A stretch of DNA of 64,000 nt, taken from NCBI RefSeq assembly GCF_000715075.1, contig NC_134096.1:62877854-62941853 (forward strand), written 5' to 3'. The first letter of the stretch is position 1. Each line of letters starts with the position of its first letter. Of this stretch, positions 22,313-33,649 are shown piece after piece. This stretch comes from Nicotiana tabacum (Eukaryota; Streptophyta; Magnoliopsida; Solanales; Solanaceae). Position numbers and translations under genes: made by a program. The notes beneath the pieces were generated by a model. It was given only the letters and a program-made list of their open reading frames with translations. It had not been told where the DNA came from and did no database searches.

Positions 22313-24452
22313 TGTCACGACCCGAAATTTTCACCTTCGGACCGTGATGGCGCCTAACATTTCACTTGCTAGGCAAGCCAACGTTAGAATATTATTATCT
22401 ATTTTTAAAATAATTTTTAAATTTATTAATAATCAAAGAACAAATGCGGAAGTAAAGTATGAAATATAGTGAAATAACTCATAAAAATAACGGTGTCTAA
22501 ATACCATCCCAGAATTAGTGTCACAAGTGCACGAGCTTCTAGAATAATACAAATAAAGGTCTGAATAAAATAAAGCTATCTGAAAATAAATACACAGCTA
22601 AAGTAAAATAGACGAGGACTTCAGAACTGCGGACGCCATGCAGTTATACCTCAAGTCTCCTCCGAGTAGCTGAAATCCGAGCAAGTTTATGGCACGCCGC
22701 TGGGACCAACTCCGAAATCTGCACAAGAAGTGCAGAGTGTAGAATCAGTACAACCGACCCCATGTACTGGTAAGTGTTGAGCCTAACCTCGATGAAGTAG
22801 TGACGAGGCTAAGGCGGGTCACTTACATTACCTGTACGCAATATTAGTAACAACAACAATAATAGAAACAAATCAGATAACTCATTTATAATAATTGAAG
22901 CCAACTCAGCAGTCATAACCAATTATCATTTCCATCAATTCTGTTGCAGCGTGCAACCCGCTCTCACAATATATTCACATTCAATTATGTTGCAGCATGC
23001 AATCCACTCTCACAATATATTCACATTCAGTTCTGTTGCGGCATGAAACCCGCTCCTCCAATATATTCATTTTAATCAAGTCTGTTGCGATGTGCAACCC
23101 GATCCCCCGAAAAACTTACGAAATCTGAACACCCATTCTGAGACGAGTCCAACCATACAAAAATTATCCAATTCTGATGTCAAATGGACCTTCAAATCTT
23201 AAATTTTTATTTTTGAAAGATTTTATAAAAATCTGATTTTTCTTCCATAAATTCACGGATTCATGATATAAATGAGTATGAAATCATGAAATATAATCAA
23301 TATAGGATAAGGAACACTTACCCCAATATTTTTTCGTGAAAATCACCCAAAAATCACCTTATCCGAGCTCAAAAATGGAAAAGGGTTAAAAATGGGACGA
23401 ATCCTTTCTGGGACTTTTACCCTTCGCGAACGCGGTTAGTGCCTCGCGTTCGCGAAGCACAAATTTGTGTTGTCCCATTTTACACTTCGCAAACGCGAAG
23501 CTTGCCTAGCTTGGCCTTCGCGAACGCGAGATGCCCTTCGCGAACGTGAAGGCAATAATCCTGGCCAGCTTATTTCCCTTCGCGAACGCGAGGCTTCGGT
23601 TGCGAATTAGAAGCTTTGAACCTCAAGCCTTTGCGAACGCGGTCACTCTGTCGCGAACGCGGAGCACAAAACGTGCCAGCCCCAATTTGCTCTTCGCGTT
23701 TGCGAGAGTACCTTTGCGATTGCGAAGAAGAACACACCTGAAGTTTGCAGAAAACCAGATTTCCAAAGTCCGAAAATGATTCGTTAACCACCCGAAACCA
23801 ACCCGAGCCCTCGGGGCTCCAAACCAAACATGCACCCAAGTCCTAAAATATCATACGAACTTGCTCGCGCGATCAAATCGCCAAAATAACACCAAGAACT
23901 ACGAATCGGACACCAAATCAAAGCAAATTTCCAAGAAAACTTTAAAACTTATATTTTTACAACCAGACGTCTGAATCACGTCAAATCAACTCCGATTCTC
24001 ACCAAATTCGGAAGACAAGTCATAAATATTATAGTGGACCTATACCGGACTCCGAAACCAAAATACGGACTCGAGGTCAATAAATTCAATATCAGTAATT
24101 TCTTAAAATTCATTAAGCTTTCAAGCTTTTAAATTTTCATCAAAATTTCATATCTCGAGCTAGGGACCTCGGAATTCGATTTCGGGCATACGCCCAAGTC
24201 CCAAATCACGATACAGACCTAGCAGAATTGTCAAAATACTGATCCGGGTCCGTTTGCTCAAAATGTTGACTAAAGTCAACTCAGTTGAGTTTTTAAAGCT
24301 CTATTTCACATTTTAATCCATTTTTCACATAAAAACTTTTCGAAAATTTGTACGGACTGCGCACGTAAGTCGAGGAATGATAAATGGTGCTTTTCGAGGT
24401 CTTAGAACACAAAATTACTTGTTAAATTTAAAGATGACATTTTAAGTCATCA
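22313..24452 (-). mobile_element. Solo LTR of a Ty3-gypsy element (2140 bp)
   Basis: Plus-strand ends are TGTCACGACC... and ...AAGTCATCA, so in the minus sense it runs TGATGACTTAAAATG to GGTCGTGACA, the form of solanaceous chromovirus LTRs. No internal region flanks it, hence solo. Tandem units of about 55 bp built on gttgcagcrtgcaa lie at 22938-23110. A CpG-rich array of ttcgcgaacgcg words lies at 23415-23730. A consensus splice donor GGTAAGTG (minus strand) is at about 23313-23320. No clean 5-bp target duplication was found. Confidence 0.75.
23415..23730. repeat. CpG-rich palindromic word array in the solo LTR
   Basis: Around ten degenerate copies of ttcgcgaacgcgaag-like words, each largely self-complementary, in an otherwise AT-rich LTR. 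It lies about 720-1040 bp from the LTR 5' end (minus sense). Confidence 0.8.
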
Positions 24453-24475
24453 CAGCCGGCTATTTGTGTAACAAT

Positions 24476-25347
24476 CCCGCTATTAACTGATTGAACTCTT
24501 TGATTTAACTGATTGGGAAGGTTAAATAGTTGTGGTTATGGCTAATTAGCCATGATCATGTTAATCCCGTCACAAAAAATGACCACTTTTTAACCATTGT
24601 AGCCCAAAAGTTATCGTTATGGCTAATTATCTCTTTACAACTCGCTCTCAATTTTGTCATTAGGTTGTCTTTATGGCTAATTAGCTATTTACAACTCACT
24701 GAATAATCTTTGGTTTAATCGCTCCTTGCTTTACAACATTACTCCAGCTCGTTTTACCTCTTACTAACTAACTCTATTTTTTAAACAGTGCCTCTCTGTT
24801 TTCAATTTATTCAGTATGATTACTCTTTTGAAACATTCTTTAGTCTTTGTACTTCTTAGCTAGGTTGGACATGATTGTTAAGGTCTAAAATGCTTTTGAA
24901 TTCAGTCTTTCTTGCGTTATTTTGCGTCTCTTGGTGAGTTTATAGGATTCCTTTGTTCTTTTCTACTATAATCCTTGTTCCCCGTTCTGGAATTCCTTAC
25001 TTGATTAGTTTGCTGCCCAACTCTTGGCCATCACATCCCCTTTTCAGTGAGTTGACTTAATGTTAGGAAACAATGCTAAAGCATACACAGGCTAGAATTT
25101 CTTTACACCAAAAGCTCAAACCAGTTTTGGAAAGAAACTCAAGTTTTCGGCAAGCTACATATGGAACATTTTTTGAAATGGATAGACTTACAGATAACAC
25201 TAACCACGGGGCAATGCGTTAAGACCACTAACTTGCTGCTACTATAAGCAGCAACTTTCCCCAGATACCCGCCAAAACCGAGTTCGCACTCTTCATTCAG
25301 CTAAAATTCCGAGAGTAAATAACAATATATACAAGTTTTGCTTCATC
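24476..25347. other. Ancestral spacer and 3' flank of coilin, right unit
   Basis: No gene seen. It matches 4830-5343 and 12486-13314 of the left unit, which are separated there by the LINE. It includes the empty target site of that LINE near 24755-24770. Confidence 0.65.
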
Positions 25348-28300
25348 TCATATTTCCTTTTTAGATCTTCGAAAGGCCATTCTAGGACCAAGAGCACTGC
25401 CTCTCAAGGTTTTATGTGACCATGAGCTCTTCCCAGAGCTCCCCTTATGCAACTGTCCCATATTCACCTTTATAGTCTCACTCCAGAGGTTTACTCCATT
25501 TTCTGCAAATAGCATTAAAACATAGTCAACATCTAGTTAGGAAATTCAACAACCAACGAATTTATAATTCACTAACGGCTAATCATCAAAGGAGTTGACA
25601 GAAAGCATCGTCTAACACCTTTATGAACAGAATGTTTTTGTTTTCCACGGGTCAATTCCACAAATAGTCAATTTTTTTATTATTTTGATACGTAGAAACA
25701 GTCAAATTATAATGGCTCATATGGAAAGGATAACTAACTTGGATCTAATGAAATCCCCTCCAACTAACTCCGCTATATAAGCAGTGGAATAACAAAAATA
25801 TTTACCTATAGCTGGGCCATCAGTTTTCTTATCACTAGCGCTTAGAACTGGATTTGATTCGTTTGTAGCAGGACTTTCGCTGGGCCAACCAGAAAGTCCT
25901 GCTACAGAGTCTGAAGTACCATTTTTGACAAGACGAGCTTCAAGAAGTGACGAAAAATCTATCTGCGAAAAGACGCAGTTTACTAATCCAATTAGCATTA
26001 AGATCAGGGATTGCACTAAACACAATAATACATAGAGATTCACTCACGCAAAGGATGTAAATTCAAGTTCACTCAGCACGAGTACCTCTACAAATAGAGT
26101 TATCTCGATGCATCTTCCTAGAAACAACTTGAGATAACCAAATATAGTTGATTTCCTTATTTAATACTATTTTTTTTATTTCATAGGGTGCTATGCGTAA
26201 GATGGGCAGGGGCAAAGCGACCGGGCCGGATGAAATCCCGGTGGAGTTTTGGAAGAGTGTGGGCAAGGTGGGCTTGGAGTGGCTCACTAGGTTATTTAAT
26301 TTCATTTTTAGAACGAAGATGCCCGAAGAGTGGAGATGGAGCACGATGGTTCCTATCTACAAGAACAAGGGTGATATCCAAAATTGCAATAATTATCGGG
26401 GTATCAAGCTGCTTAGCCATACTATGAAAGTCTGGGAGAAAGTGGTAGAGCTAAGGGTGAGAAGGAGTGTGACTATTTCCGAGAACCAATTTGGGTTTAT
26501 GCCGAGGCGTTCGACTACAGAAGTCATCCACCTTGCTAGGAGATTGATGGAGCAGTATAGGGAGAGAAATAAGGACTTGCATATGGTGTTCATCGACTTA
26601 GAAAAGGTGTACGATAAAGTTCCGAGGGAGGTTTGGTGGAGATGTTTGGAGGCTAGAGGTATACATATTGCCTACGTTAGGTTGATTAAGAACATGTATG
26701 ATGTAGTAAAGACCCGAGTGAGGACGGTGGGTAGGGACTCAGACCATTTTTCGGTTATGATGGGGTTGCATCAGGGGTCAGCACTCAACCCTTTTTTGTT
26801 TGCTCTGGTGATGAACGCACTGACGCGCCACATCCAAGGGGAAGTGTCGTGGTGCATGTTATTTGCAGATGATATTGTATTGATTGACGAGACGCGAGAC
26901 GGTGTGAACGCGCAATTAGAGGTATGGAGTCAGACCCTGGAATCTAAAGGTTTCAAGTTGAGCAGGACCAAGACAGAATACTTGGAGTGTAAGTTCAGTG
27001 GCGGGACTCTAGGAGGGGAAGGGGAGGTAAGGCTGGACTCGCAGGTCATCCCTAGAAGAGGGAGTTTTAAGTACCTCGAGTCTATTATTCAGGGGGATAG
27101 GGAGATTGATGAAGATGTCGCACATCGTATTGGGGCGGGATGGATGAAATGGAGACTCGCTTCCGATGTTCTATGTGACAAGAAGGTGCCACCGAAACTT
27201 AAGGATAAGTTCTACAGAGTGGTGGTCAGACCAACGATGCTGTATGAGGCTGAGTGTTGGCCAGTCAAGATTGCTCATGTCCAGAAGATGAAGGTAGCAG
27301 AAATGAGGATGTTAAGATAGATGTGTGGGCACACTAGCTTAGATAGGATCAGAAATGAGGTTATTCGCGATAAGGTGGGTGTGGCCTCTATTGAGGACAA
27401 AATGCGGGAAGAGCGGCTTAGGTGGTTTGGTCATGTGAGGAGGAGGAGCATAGACGCCCCGGTGAGGAGGTTGACATTGCAGGGCCTATGGAGAGGTAGA
27501 GGTAGGCCAAAGAAGAGGTGGGGAGAGGTGATTAGGCAAGCGCAGCCTCAGCTGAGCGAGGAAATGACCCTTGATAGGAAGGTTTGGAGGTCAAGAATTA
27601 GGGTAGTAGAGTAGGTAGTGTAGAGTGTTCATAACATTAGTATTGGCACGCAATCTCGTTTTTTGTTGGTAGTAGGTTTTTATGACTAACCGTTGTTTTC
27701 TTTCATTGTTGATCACTTTACTGTGTTGTTTTATTCTGCTTTTATATGGCTTTTTGATACTGTCCCTTTTTTCCTATATTTTCATTAATGTGATACTTAT
27801 AATATCCTGAGTCGGGGGTCTATTGGAAACAGCCTCTCTATCCTCACAAGGTAGGAGTAAGGTCTGGGTACACACTAACCTCCCCACACCCCACGGTGTA
27901 GGATAATACTGGGTATGTTGTTGTAGCTTAAACTCCTGTATAAAGGAGAAATCTTAAATGGTTCATGACCATTTCCAGCGAGGATTCTTCCCCACTCACG
28001 GATTCCTTTATGGCGCAATTTAGAGCTAATCATACACTAATCCTTAGATAACGTAAAGCATATTAGCATCTCCTTTCTTTCTTTCTTTCTTTTGTTTTTT
28101 TTTGTGTGGATAAAGTAAAGTTTCATTAGTGGGATAATACTGGGTATGTTGTTGTTGTTGTAGTAAAGTAAAGTTTCATTAATGGGTACCAAGAGATACA
28201 ACAAGTGTGCACAAAAGGAGCAACAACTTTGCCTCAATTCTAAACAAGTTGGGGTCGGCATCTACATCAAATTCATAGAATCCAAAATATCAAAAAGTTG

Positions 28301-31300
28301 ATTCAGATCTTCCATCTCCTTATCGTTACACCAAAAGAAAAGACTCTGTAAACATCTGTCATGTGCTGCTGCTTTTTTTCCTTCAAAACATCTTGTATTT
28401 CTTCCAACCAAATAGTCCACATAATGCATAAAGATATTGTGTTCCCCAACTGTTTTCTCCTTATATTAGCATCTCTGTTAAGCTTGGATGGTGAATCTCA
28501 AAATGACATTCTAGAAAAATTCTATACTTGACAACTCTACTTTTGGGACCCGTTTGGCCATAGATTTTGCCAAAAGTTTTTGGCAAATACATGTTTGTTC
28601 ATAAATTTTATCCATATTTTGGCAAATTCCCAAAACCCAAATCCCAAAACAAACTTGTTGGCCCAAAATATTACTATTACATTTTTTAAAATTTGCCCCA
28701 AACTATTGTATTTTATAAAAGAGCCCGCCATTTATTATTTTGTAACAATGTTGCTTCGTCTTCTCGGTCATCTGATAGTGTATTATGTAGTTCATGATAA
28801 AAATGATAATTTTGTACTAAATTTATTTATGTTCAGGACTATGGTTTGTGATAATGATAATGAATGTTATTGATGAAGGTAATGTTGGGTATTTGTGATA
28901 GTTTTAAGAACTTGTGGGTATAAGTCATGCTTCATGTTTTTTTTTTTAAAAGTGAAATATGTTTTGAAAACAGATGTCCAAACACATTTTCATCTTCAAA
29001 CCAAACTTCACCCAAATCAGATTTTTCAAAACAAATTTGAGAATTTATGGCCAAACGCTAGCTTGGTATCTAGAACTCTTGCTTTGAATTATATATAGAA
29101 ATTCAAGAGAAATTAGTAGGCAGAACATCATAATACAAACTATGACCGAACCTACCTCTTGCACTTGATCCTGCTGCAAAGCTTGATCTGCATCAACCAG
29201 AAGATTTTTAGACTCTAGAGTTCTTCCATATTAAAGAATGCAAGACTGACACCATAGTGAAAGAAGTGGTTAACCCAAATTAATATTTTAAAAACTGGTA
29301 GGAAACTCTTCCACCTGAAAAGTTGGGAGGGAGAGACAGAGAGTACGACAAAGAAGGGGGAAAAGAGAGAACTGAGTCATAAATAAACGAACAACCTGGA
29401 ACAACTTCATCCTCCACATCACTGTGTTGACCTGGTTTTTCACACAAAGTGCTATTTTCATTCGTCTGCTCTTGTCTGTTTGTATTTCTACCCTTATCTT
29501 CTTCGCGCAATTGCTTCCAGTGTAGCTACATGTGAGACAGTGCTTTGTCAACACAAATGAGACTAGGCAGAAGAATTGAAACATATGTGTGAGTCTGATT
29601 ACTCACAAGTCCTTTTGGTTGGCCAATCACTTCTTGATTTTTAGCTTTATTTTGCTGCTGCTTCCAATTCCCCTGCAGAGTCTATGATATAAGTTTCCAA
29701 TACATGAAGCAGAAGCAAAAGTGATAGAAGTACTTCTCGGTATCTCACTACTCACACGTCCCCTTGGTCTGCCATCAGTCTCACCATCAACATGCCACTT
29801 TGAATGCAGTTTACCAGCTCTTCTTCCAGCATTAGCCTGCAATTCCTTCCCCTTTTGCTGCAAAATTGCACCGAGCAAATATAATACCCCATGAAAATAA
29901 TAGCTGGCAAATCTGCATCTTATAATTACTTACAGGTCCCTCTGATTCGGAAGCTGCATGCTGCTTGTAAATTTTGATCATTTCTTGCAACCATTGCCTT
30001 TTCGCATATTGTCTCCGAGCACTTCTACTAGGGCCCTGACAGAAAGAAGAATCAATATCTCAGCACTAAAAGATCTTTAAACAAATCTTCCGAAGGAAAA
30101 TTGAAAAAAGCGATTCACGCTAATATTTAAGTGAAACTATTTGTAAGACAGACTATCTGGTAGTATGAGTAGAAGAATATTCAACTATACTAGCCAACAA
30201 ATCTGATACGCACTATAACATCTGATCATGTCAGGTGAGTTTGTGACAAGAACAAATGTCACTTTCAAGTAACACCTAATATAGGGGATACACAGTTTCA
30301 CACAATTTTCTGAAATAGCTCCACCAACTATAGGACTATTTGCTGCCAATTTCTCGATTAAATGATAAAAGTTGTAATAATGTACCTTTTTAACACGCTC
30401 AGGCTTGGGGATTTCCTCCACATTCTCCACGCCTTTCTCTTGAAACTTGTTATTTCTATAGAAACAGAAGAAATGTTCAGTAACCTAACAAGATATTGGA
30501 CATCTCTGCATGCATAAAAACAGAACAAGATGCACTTGGAAATGCCTAAGTCATCAGAAGAGATATTACAACTTTAAATATAAATTTTCCGGGATCTTGC
30601 ACTTTTTATCAATAAGATTAAGTTGTCAAGCCACCGCAAGCAAATATCAGATTAGGGGCAAATTACTTGGATTCATTATGGAGAAAATAAATTCAAGATT
30701 TTCACCAGCAGAAGATGGACAAAGATAAACTCTTACAAGATGCCCAACAAGGAAAGATGGGGTATTCAGGCTATCATTCAATGCGGCTCTAATGTTGTAT
30801 TATTTCCTACTATCTTGTTCCATATGTTCAAACACCAAAATCCATACTCCGTACAAGAGGCGAGCAACACTTAACTGAGACACAAAAACAAGAAAAGAAA
30901 ATACATGGGCAAAGAAATACACACCGAAATGGAAACAAGACAAGCAACCCCTTCAATGATTGAGGCCAAAATGGTAGCAGTGGAAAGGAATAAATCCTCA
31001 ACTAAGTGGTGCTGTGGGAAGGAATGTACCCTAAGTAATGACCACAGTAAGGCTTCCAAAGCAAATACATCAAGAAATTGGCAGAAACTGACTAAATAAA
31101 GCAATAATATCCTAAAATAAACTGTAATCACTCAAAGAATGAGATTACAGATATCAATAGCCGTACCTCTTCATGCCGGAAATGCTGTCATTAACCTTGC
31201 TACTTTCAGCACTTCCTTTGTTATTATCCACATCTTTGCTATCCGGATCAGCTACCTTCTTTTGCTTGCAAGGACTCTTCTTGCTTGTGAGATCCTGTTG

Positions 31301-32877
31301 AGCTTTCTTGGTCTGTTCAACATCCTCCTCTGCAACTTCAGAATAATGCTTCTTCTTCCTGAAGAAGAGAGATTCAAGAAATCAATTGTGAGCCTTACAA
31401 ATTAAAGCCAAAGTATGGGCAAATCAGAATCATCAAACAAGTGATGAAGAAATTACTTCGAGCTAGAAAGTGTTTCCGATGCCTTTCTTTTCTTGGAGAT
31501 CACGTTACAACCCAAAGCATTTTCCAGATGTGCACTAGTATGTTTTACTGGGTCAGCTCCTTCTTCCTTGTCTTCATACTCATCTTCGGGCTCTTCACTC
31601 TCATAACCTCCAGATTCATTGTCAAACTCCTCCTCGTTCGCCAACAGCAATTGTCCAGTGTTTACTGGTTGCTTCTCAACAATTCTGATATTCTCAGCTA
31701 TATTAGGTGTATCATTTCCTTCAATGGCTAAAACACCTCCTTTCTTCTTCACACTAGTGTACAAGTTTTGAAAACATAATTTTTATGAATAATAGTAATA
31801 ATAATAACGATGATATTAATAGATGACAAAGCGGCAATTAAGCAAAACCTGACTGTAGAATTATCCTTCAAGATACAAGTTGATTCAAAAGGGGGCAAGA
31901 CAAAGCCATCCATCTGCAAGTATATGACAAGAAAGTGAGCCAGTACTTAAATAATGTGATGTCAGCTGCAAGAGAATAGAAATGTTAATTCGTAGCCAGA
32001 GGCTCGATCAACAAATGTAACAAGCCAAGCACCAAAGGATGTGGCCTAGTGGTTAATGAAAGACCACGAGACACCAGAATTTCAGCCCCATCAGTAAAAC
32101 AAAAAAGTTGTTTGCTCCGTTTTAATTTATGTGGACTTATTTGACTGGGTACGAAGTTTAAGAAAAAAAATGAACACCTTTAAAACTTGTGATCTTAAAC
32201 ATGACATAATATTTGTGTGCATATAAGGCAACTTATGGTCTTAACCATGTAATAACATCTTTATGACTATAAAAGTTTATTATTAAGAGTAAAATGGAAA
32301 GTTTAAGTTAAATTGAATCTAAATTTAGAAGGGGTCATTCTTTTTGTAACGGACTAAAAAGAAAATAGGATCATATAAATTGAATGGAGGAAGTAGGTGA
32401 TTTCTCCATATGCCTACACCTCAGTGGGAAAAATTAGCAGTACGTAGGTGCTCAATGAAATAGAGAAAGTAGCTAATAAACAATGCTGATGAACACCTTA
32501 TTTTATAAAATAGGTGTTCGGACCGAAGTGTTGAAGCTGATAAAGCAAGAACACAAAGCCAAAAGTAGACACCGGCACTAAGCAACAAAAAACAGTAATT
32601 GAATCAACAACAAAAAAATAAAAAATTGAAGGAAACACTATCCCAAAATTAAAAAGAAATAAAAATTTATGAAACATACAGAGAGGAGAAGGCCATGAGG
32701 ACAAGAGTGATGGAGCTGAAAAGTGTGTAGAACAGAAGAGGAGAGGTCATAGATGGTTCTGTGCTGTTGGGGTTTGAGAAGGAACCAACTATGCCTCAGA
32801 CCCTCTGATTTCTCCTGTAATTCGCTGAGAATGTGCCGCTCCTTAAATATCAATCGAACCCTTACGCTCTCCCCCAT
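25348..32877 (-). CDS. coilin: Coilin, Tudor-domain exons not found (12 exons)
   Basis: Exons: 32680-32877, 31849-31913, 31457-31753, 31167-31358, 30386-30455, 29934-30035, 29756-29857, 29607-29672, 29396-29525, 29156-29187, 25806-25962, 25348-25502. All introns are GT-AG and phases join to 522 codons (521 residues). The N-terminal coilin domain (residues 1-88) is clear: [45 protein letters not shown]. The middle is acidic then basic, with a KKRK nuclear signal near residue 177 and a PSRSARR segment. The C-terminus has [14 protein letters not shown]. Coilin is the Cajal body scaffold in the nucleus. Plant coilins normally carry a Tudor-like domain between the [10 protein letters not shown] exon and [11 protein letters not shown]; here that 3.2-kb intron holds only transposon sequence, yet the flanking exons remain in phase. 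Either a Tudor-less protein or a decaying gene is possible. Confidence 0.82.
26187..27923 (+). mobile_element. RTE-clade LINE inserted in coilin intron 10
   Basis: Absent from the matching place in the left unit (about 14065), so it post-dates the block duplication. It is 5'-truncated within the reverse transcriptase. The 3' end is the typical ...ggataatactgggtatgttgttg tail. The target duplication is minimal or degraded (tag on both sides). It lies antisense to coilin. Confidence 0.85.
26193..27614 (+). pseudogene. RTE reverse transcriptase with one in-frame stop
   Basis: The frame is open for about 375 codons from 26193, is interrupted by TAG at 27318-27320 where relatives have Trp (MLR-W-MCGHT), and continues for 97 codons to 27614. 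Motifs in order: [49 protein letters not shown] (motif A, Asp kept), [13 protein letters not shown] (motif B), [14 protein letters not shown] (FADD catalytic pair kept), [17 protein letters not shown], and the C-terminal [14 protein letters not shown]. The endonuclease domain is lost by 5' truncation. It would have reverse-transcribed LINE RNA at the nicked target. Confidence 0.9.
28085..28500 (-). mobile_element. L1-like LINE 3' fragment in coilin intron 10
   Basis: The minus strand reads, with frame changes, [10 protein letters not shown] then SLFFW and [11 protein letters not shown], the zf-RVT-like C-terminal end of LINE ORF2. It ends in an A-rich tail (plus-strand T run near 28085-28103). 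The matching tail and fragment in the left unit show that the insertion predates the block duplication. It supplied one side of the duplication breakpoint. Confidence 0.65.
28134..28163 (+). mobile_element. 30-bp RTE LINE tail with 23-bp direct repeats
   Basis: The 30 bases ataatactgggtatgttgtt... equal the very 3' end of the RTE LINE at 27923. They are flanked by 23-bp direct repeats, one mismatch, at 28111-28133 and 28164-28186 (taaagtaaagtttcatta-r-tggg). This looks like an extremely 5'-truncated insertion inside the older LINE fragment. Confidence 0.75.
28545..29066. mobile_element. TIR MITE in coilin intron 10
   Basis: The ends read cgtttggccatagatttt (left) and, inverted, cgtttggccataaattct (right), a family of short AT-rich elements common in Solanaceae. 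No coding region. The exact ends and target duplication are uncertain. Confidence 0.65.
32030..32455 (+). mobile_element. TS-type SINE in coilin intron 1, split by a MITE
   Basis: The left part, at 32030-32108, contains ggatgtggcctagtggttaa, a tRNA-like A box of the TS SINE type, then a degenerate B-box region (atttcagcccc where gttcaaatcc is usual). The right part, at 32396-32455, resumes ggtgatttctccatatgcct, similar to the SINE body. A MITE lies between. Confidence 0.55.
32109..32395. mobile_element. Stowaway-like MITE nested in the SINE
   Basis: The ends are tgctccgttttaatttatgt and, inverted, tacttcctccattcaattta, the well-known plant family with CTCCGTT-type ends. The right end abuts TA. 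No coding capacity. Confidence 0.65.
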
Positions 32878-33079
32878 AAGCTTTCTCCGACTACAACCCT
32901 TGCAAGTGATTTGGGGCTTCCGGCATAGTAAACTGTACTAATAGCGGAATATAGTGTTCTTCACTTCCTCGAAAGTAATGACGTTCCAAGCATTTGCTAG
33001 TTTGGTTACTAACAGGAACTCACTCGGTTTTGCTTCCTCAGTGTCACTTGTATGCTTTAAAACTCCACTAATTTAACAT
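32878..33079. promoter_or_regulatory. Coilin upstream region up to the copia 5' LTR
   Basis: Only 202 bp separate the coilin ATG from the copia LTR, so the retrotransposon has inserted in or just upstream of the coilin promoter. I could not identify a TATA box with confidence. Any LTR influence on coilin is inference. Confidence 0.4.
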
Positions 33080-33576
33080 TGTTACTAAAATATAATACTG
33101 TCTATGTTCATTTATTATTTCGTTAAACGGAACAAGATTATTCATTTAGTACTTTGTTGAAGTTTATCAGCAACCAACTGTCATAGACACGTTGCAATCA
33201 ACTCAATAAAATAATTTGTAACTTCTTACAACATGGAAGTTGTGAACAACTTATGCAAACAACTTACAATCAGCTCAAGAAAAGTCTCGCAGTTGCTTCA
33301 TGAAAAGTCTTGCAGTTGACTGGATTATTTCTAACTGCATATTTACAATCCTTCGATCAAATAGAGCTTCCTATCCTGCGTTTTTCTTTTTTTCCCACGA
33401 TAGTGATATTCCTTTGCTACTTTTGCTTCCTGAAAAGCGTGACAGCTGCTTTCGTTCTTCTATAAATAGAAGAGGTCTCAATTCATTATGTACATCAGTT
33501 TGAAGTTGAATAATATATTAGTCTCTCTCTGTACTTGTCTTTAATTAATTTAATTTATAGTCTTTATTTTATAACA
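33080..33576 (+). repeat. Copia 5' LTR, with about 140 bp not in the 3' LTR
   Basis: TG...CA ends (tgttacta... to ...tttataaca). It aligns with 62812-63169 at both ends. Between aagaaaagtc and ctgctttc it holds about 140 extra bases (roughly 33288-33450). The sequence cttctataaatagaagaggt near 33460 contains a TATA box candidate. Confidence 0.82.
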
Positions 33577-33649
33577 CGTTATCAACACGAGACTCTATCA
33601 ACCTGAGCAAATACTTTGAAAATATCAAAGGTACAAACTTTTTAAAAAA

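Noticed and set aside
22938..23110. Regular ~55-bp repeats resembling an array with spacers
   Set aside because: Contiguous degenerate subrepeats of an LTR, not repeat-spacer structure.
26193..27614. Large plus-strand ORF pair as a host gene
   Set aside because: It is RTE LINE reverse transcriptase ([15 protein letters not shown]) with a truncated 5' end and LINE 3' tail.
32035..32100. Possible tRNA gene (A-box-like tggcctagtgg)
   Set aside because: No cloverleaf can be formed and the B box is degenerate; it is the tRNA-like head of a SINE.
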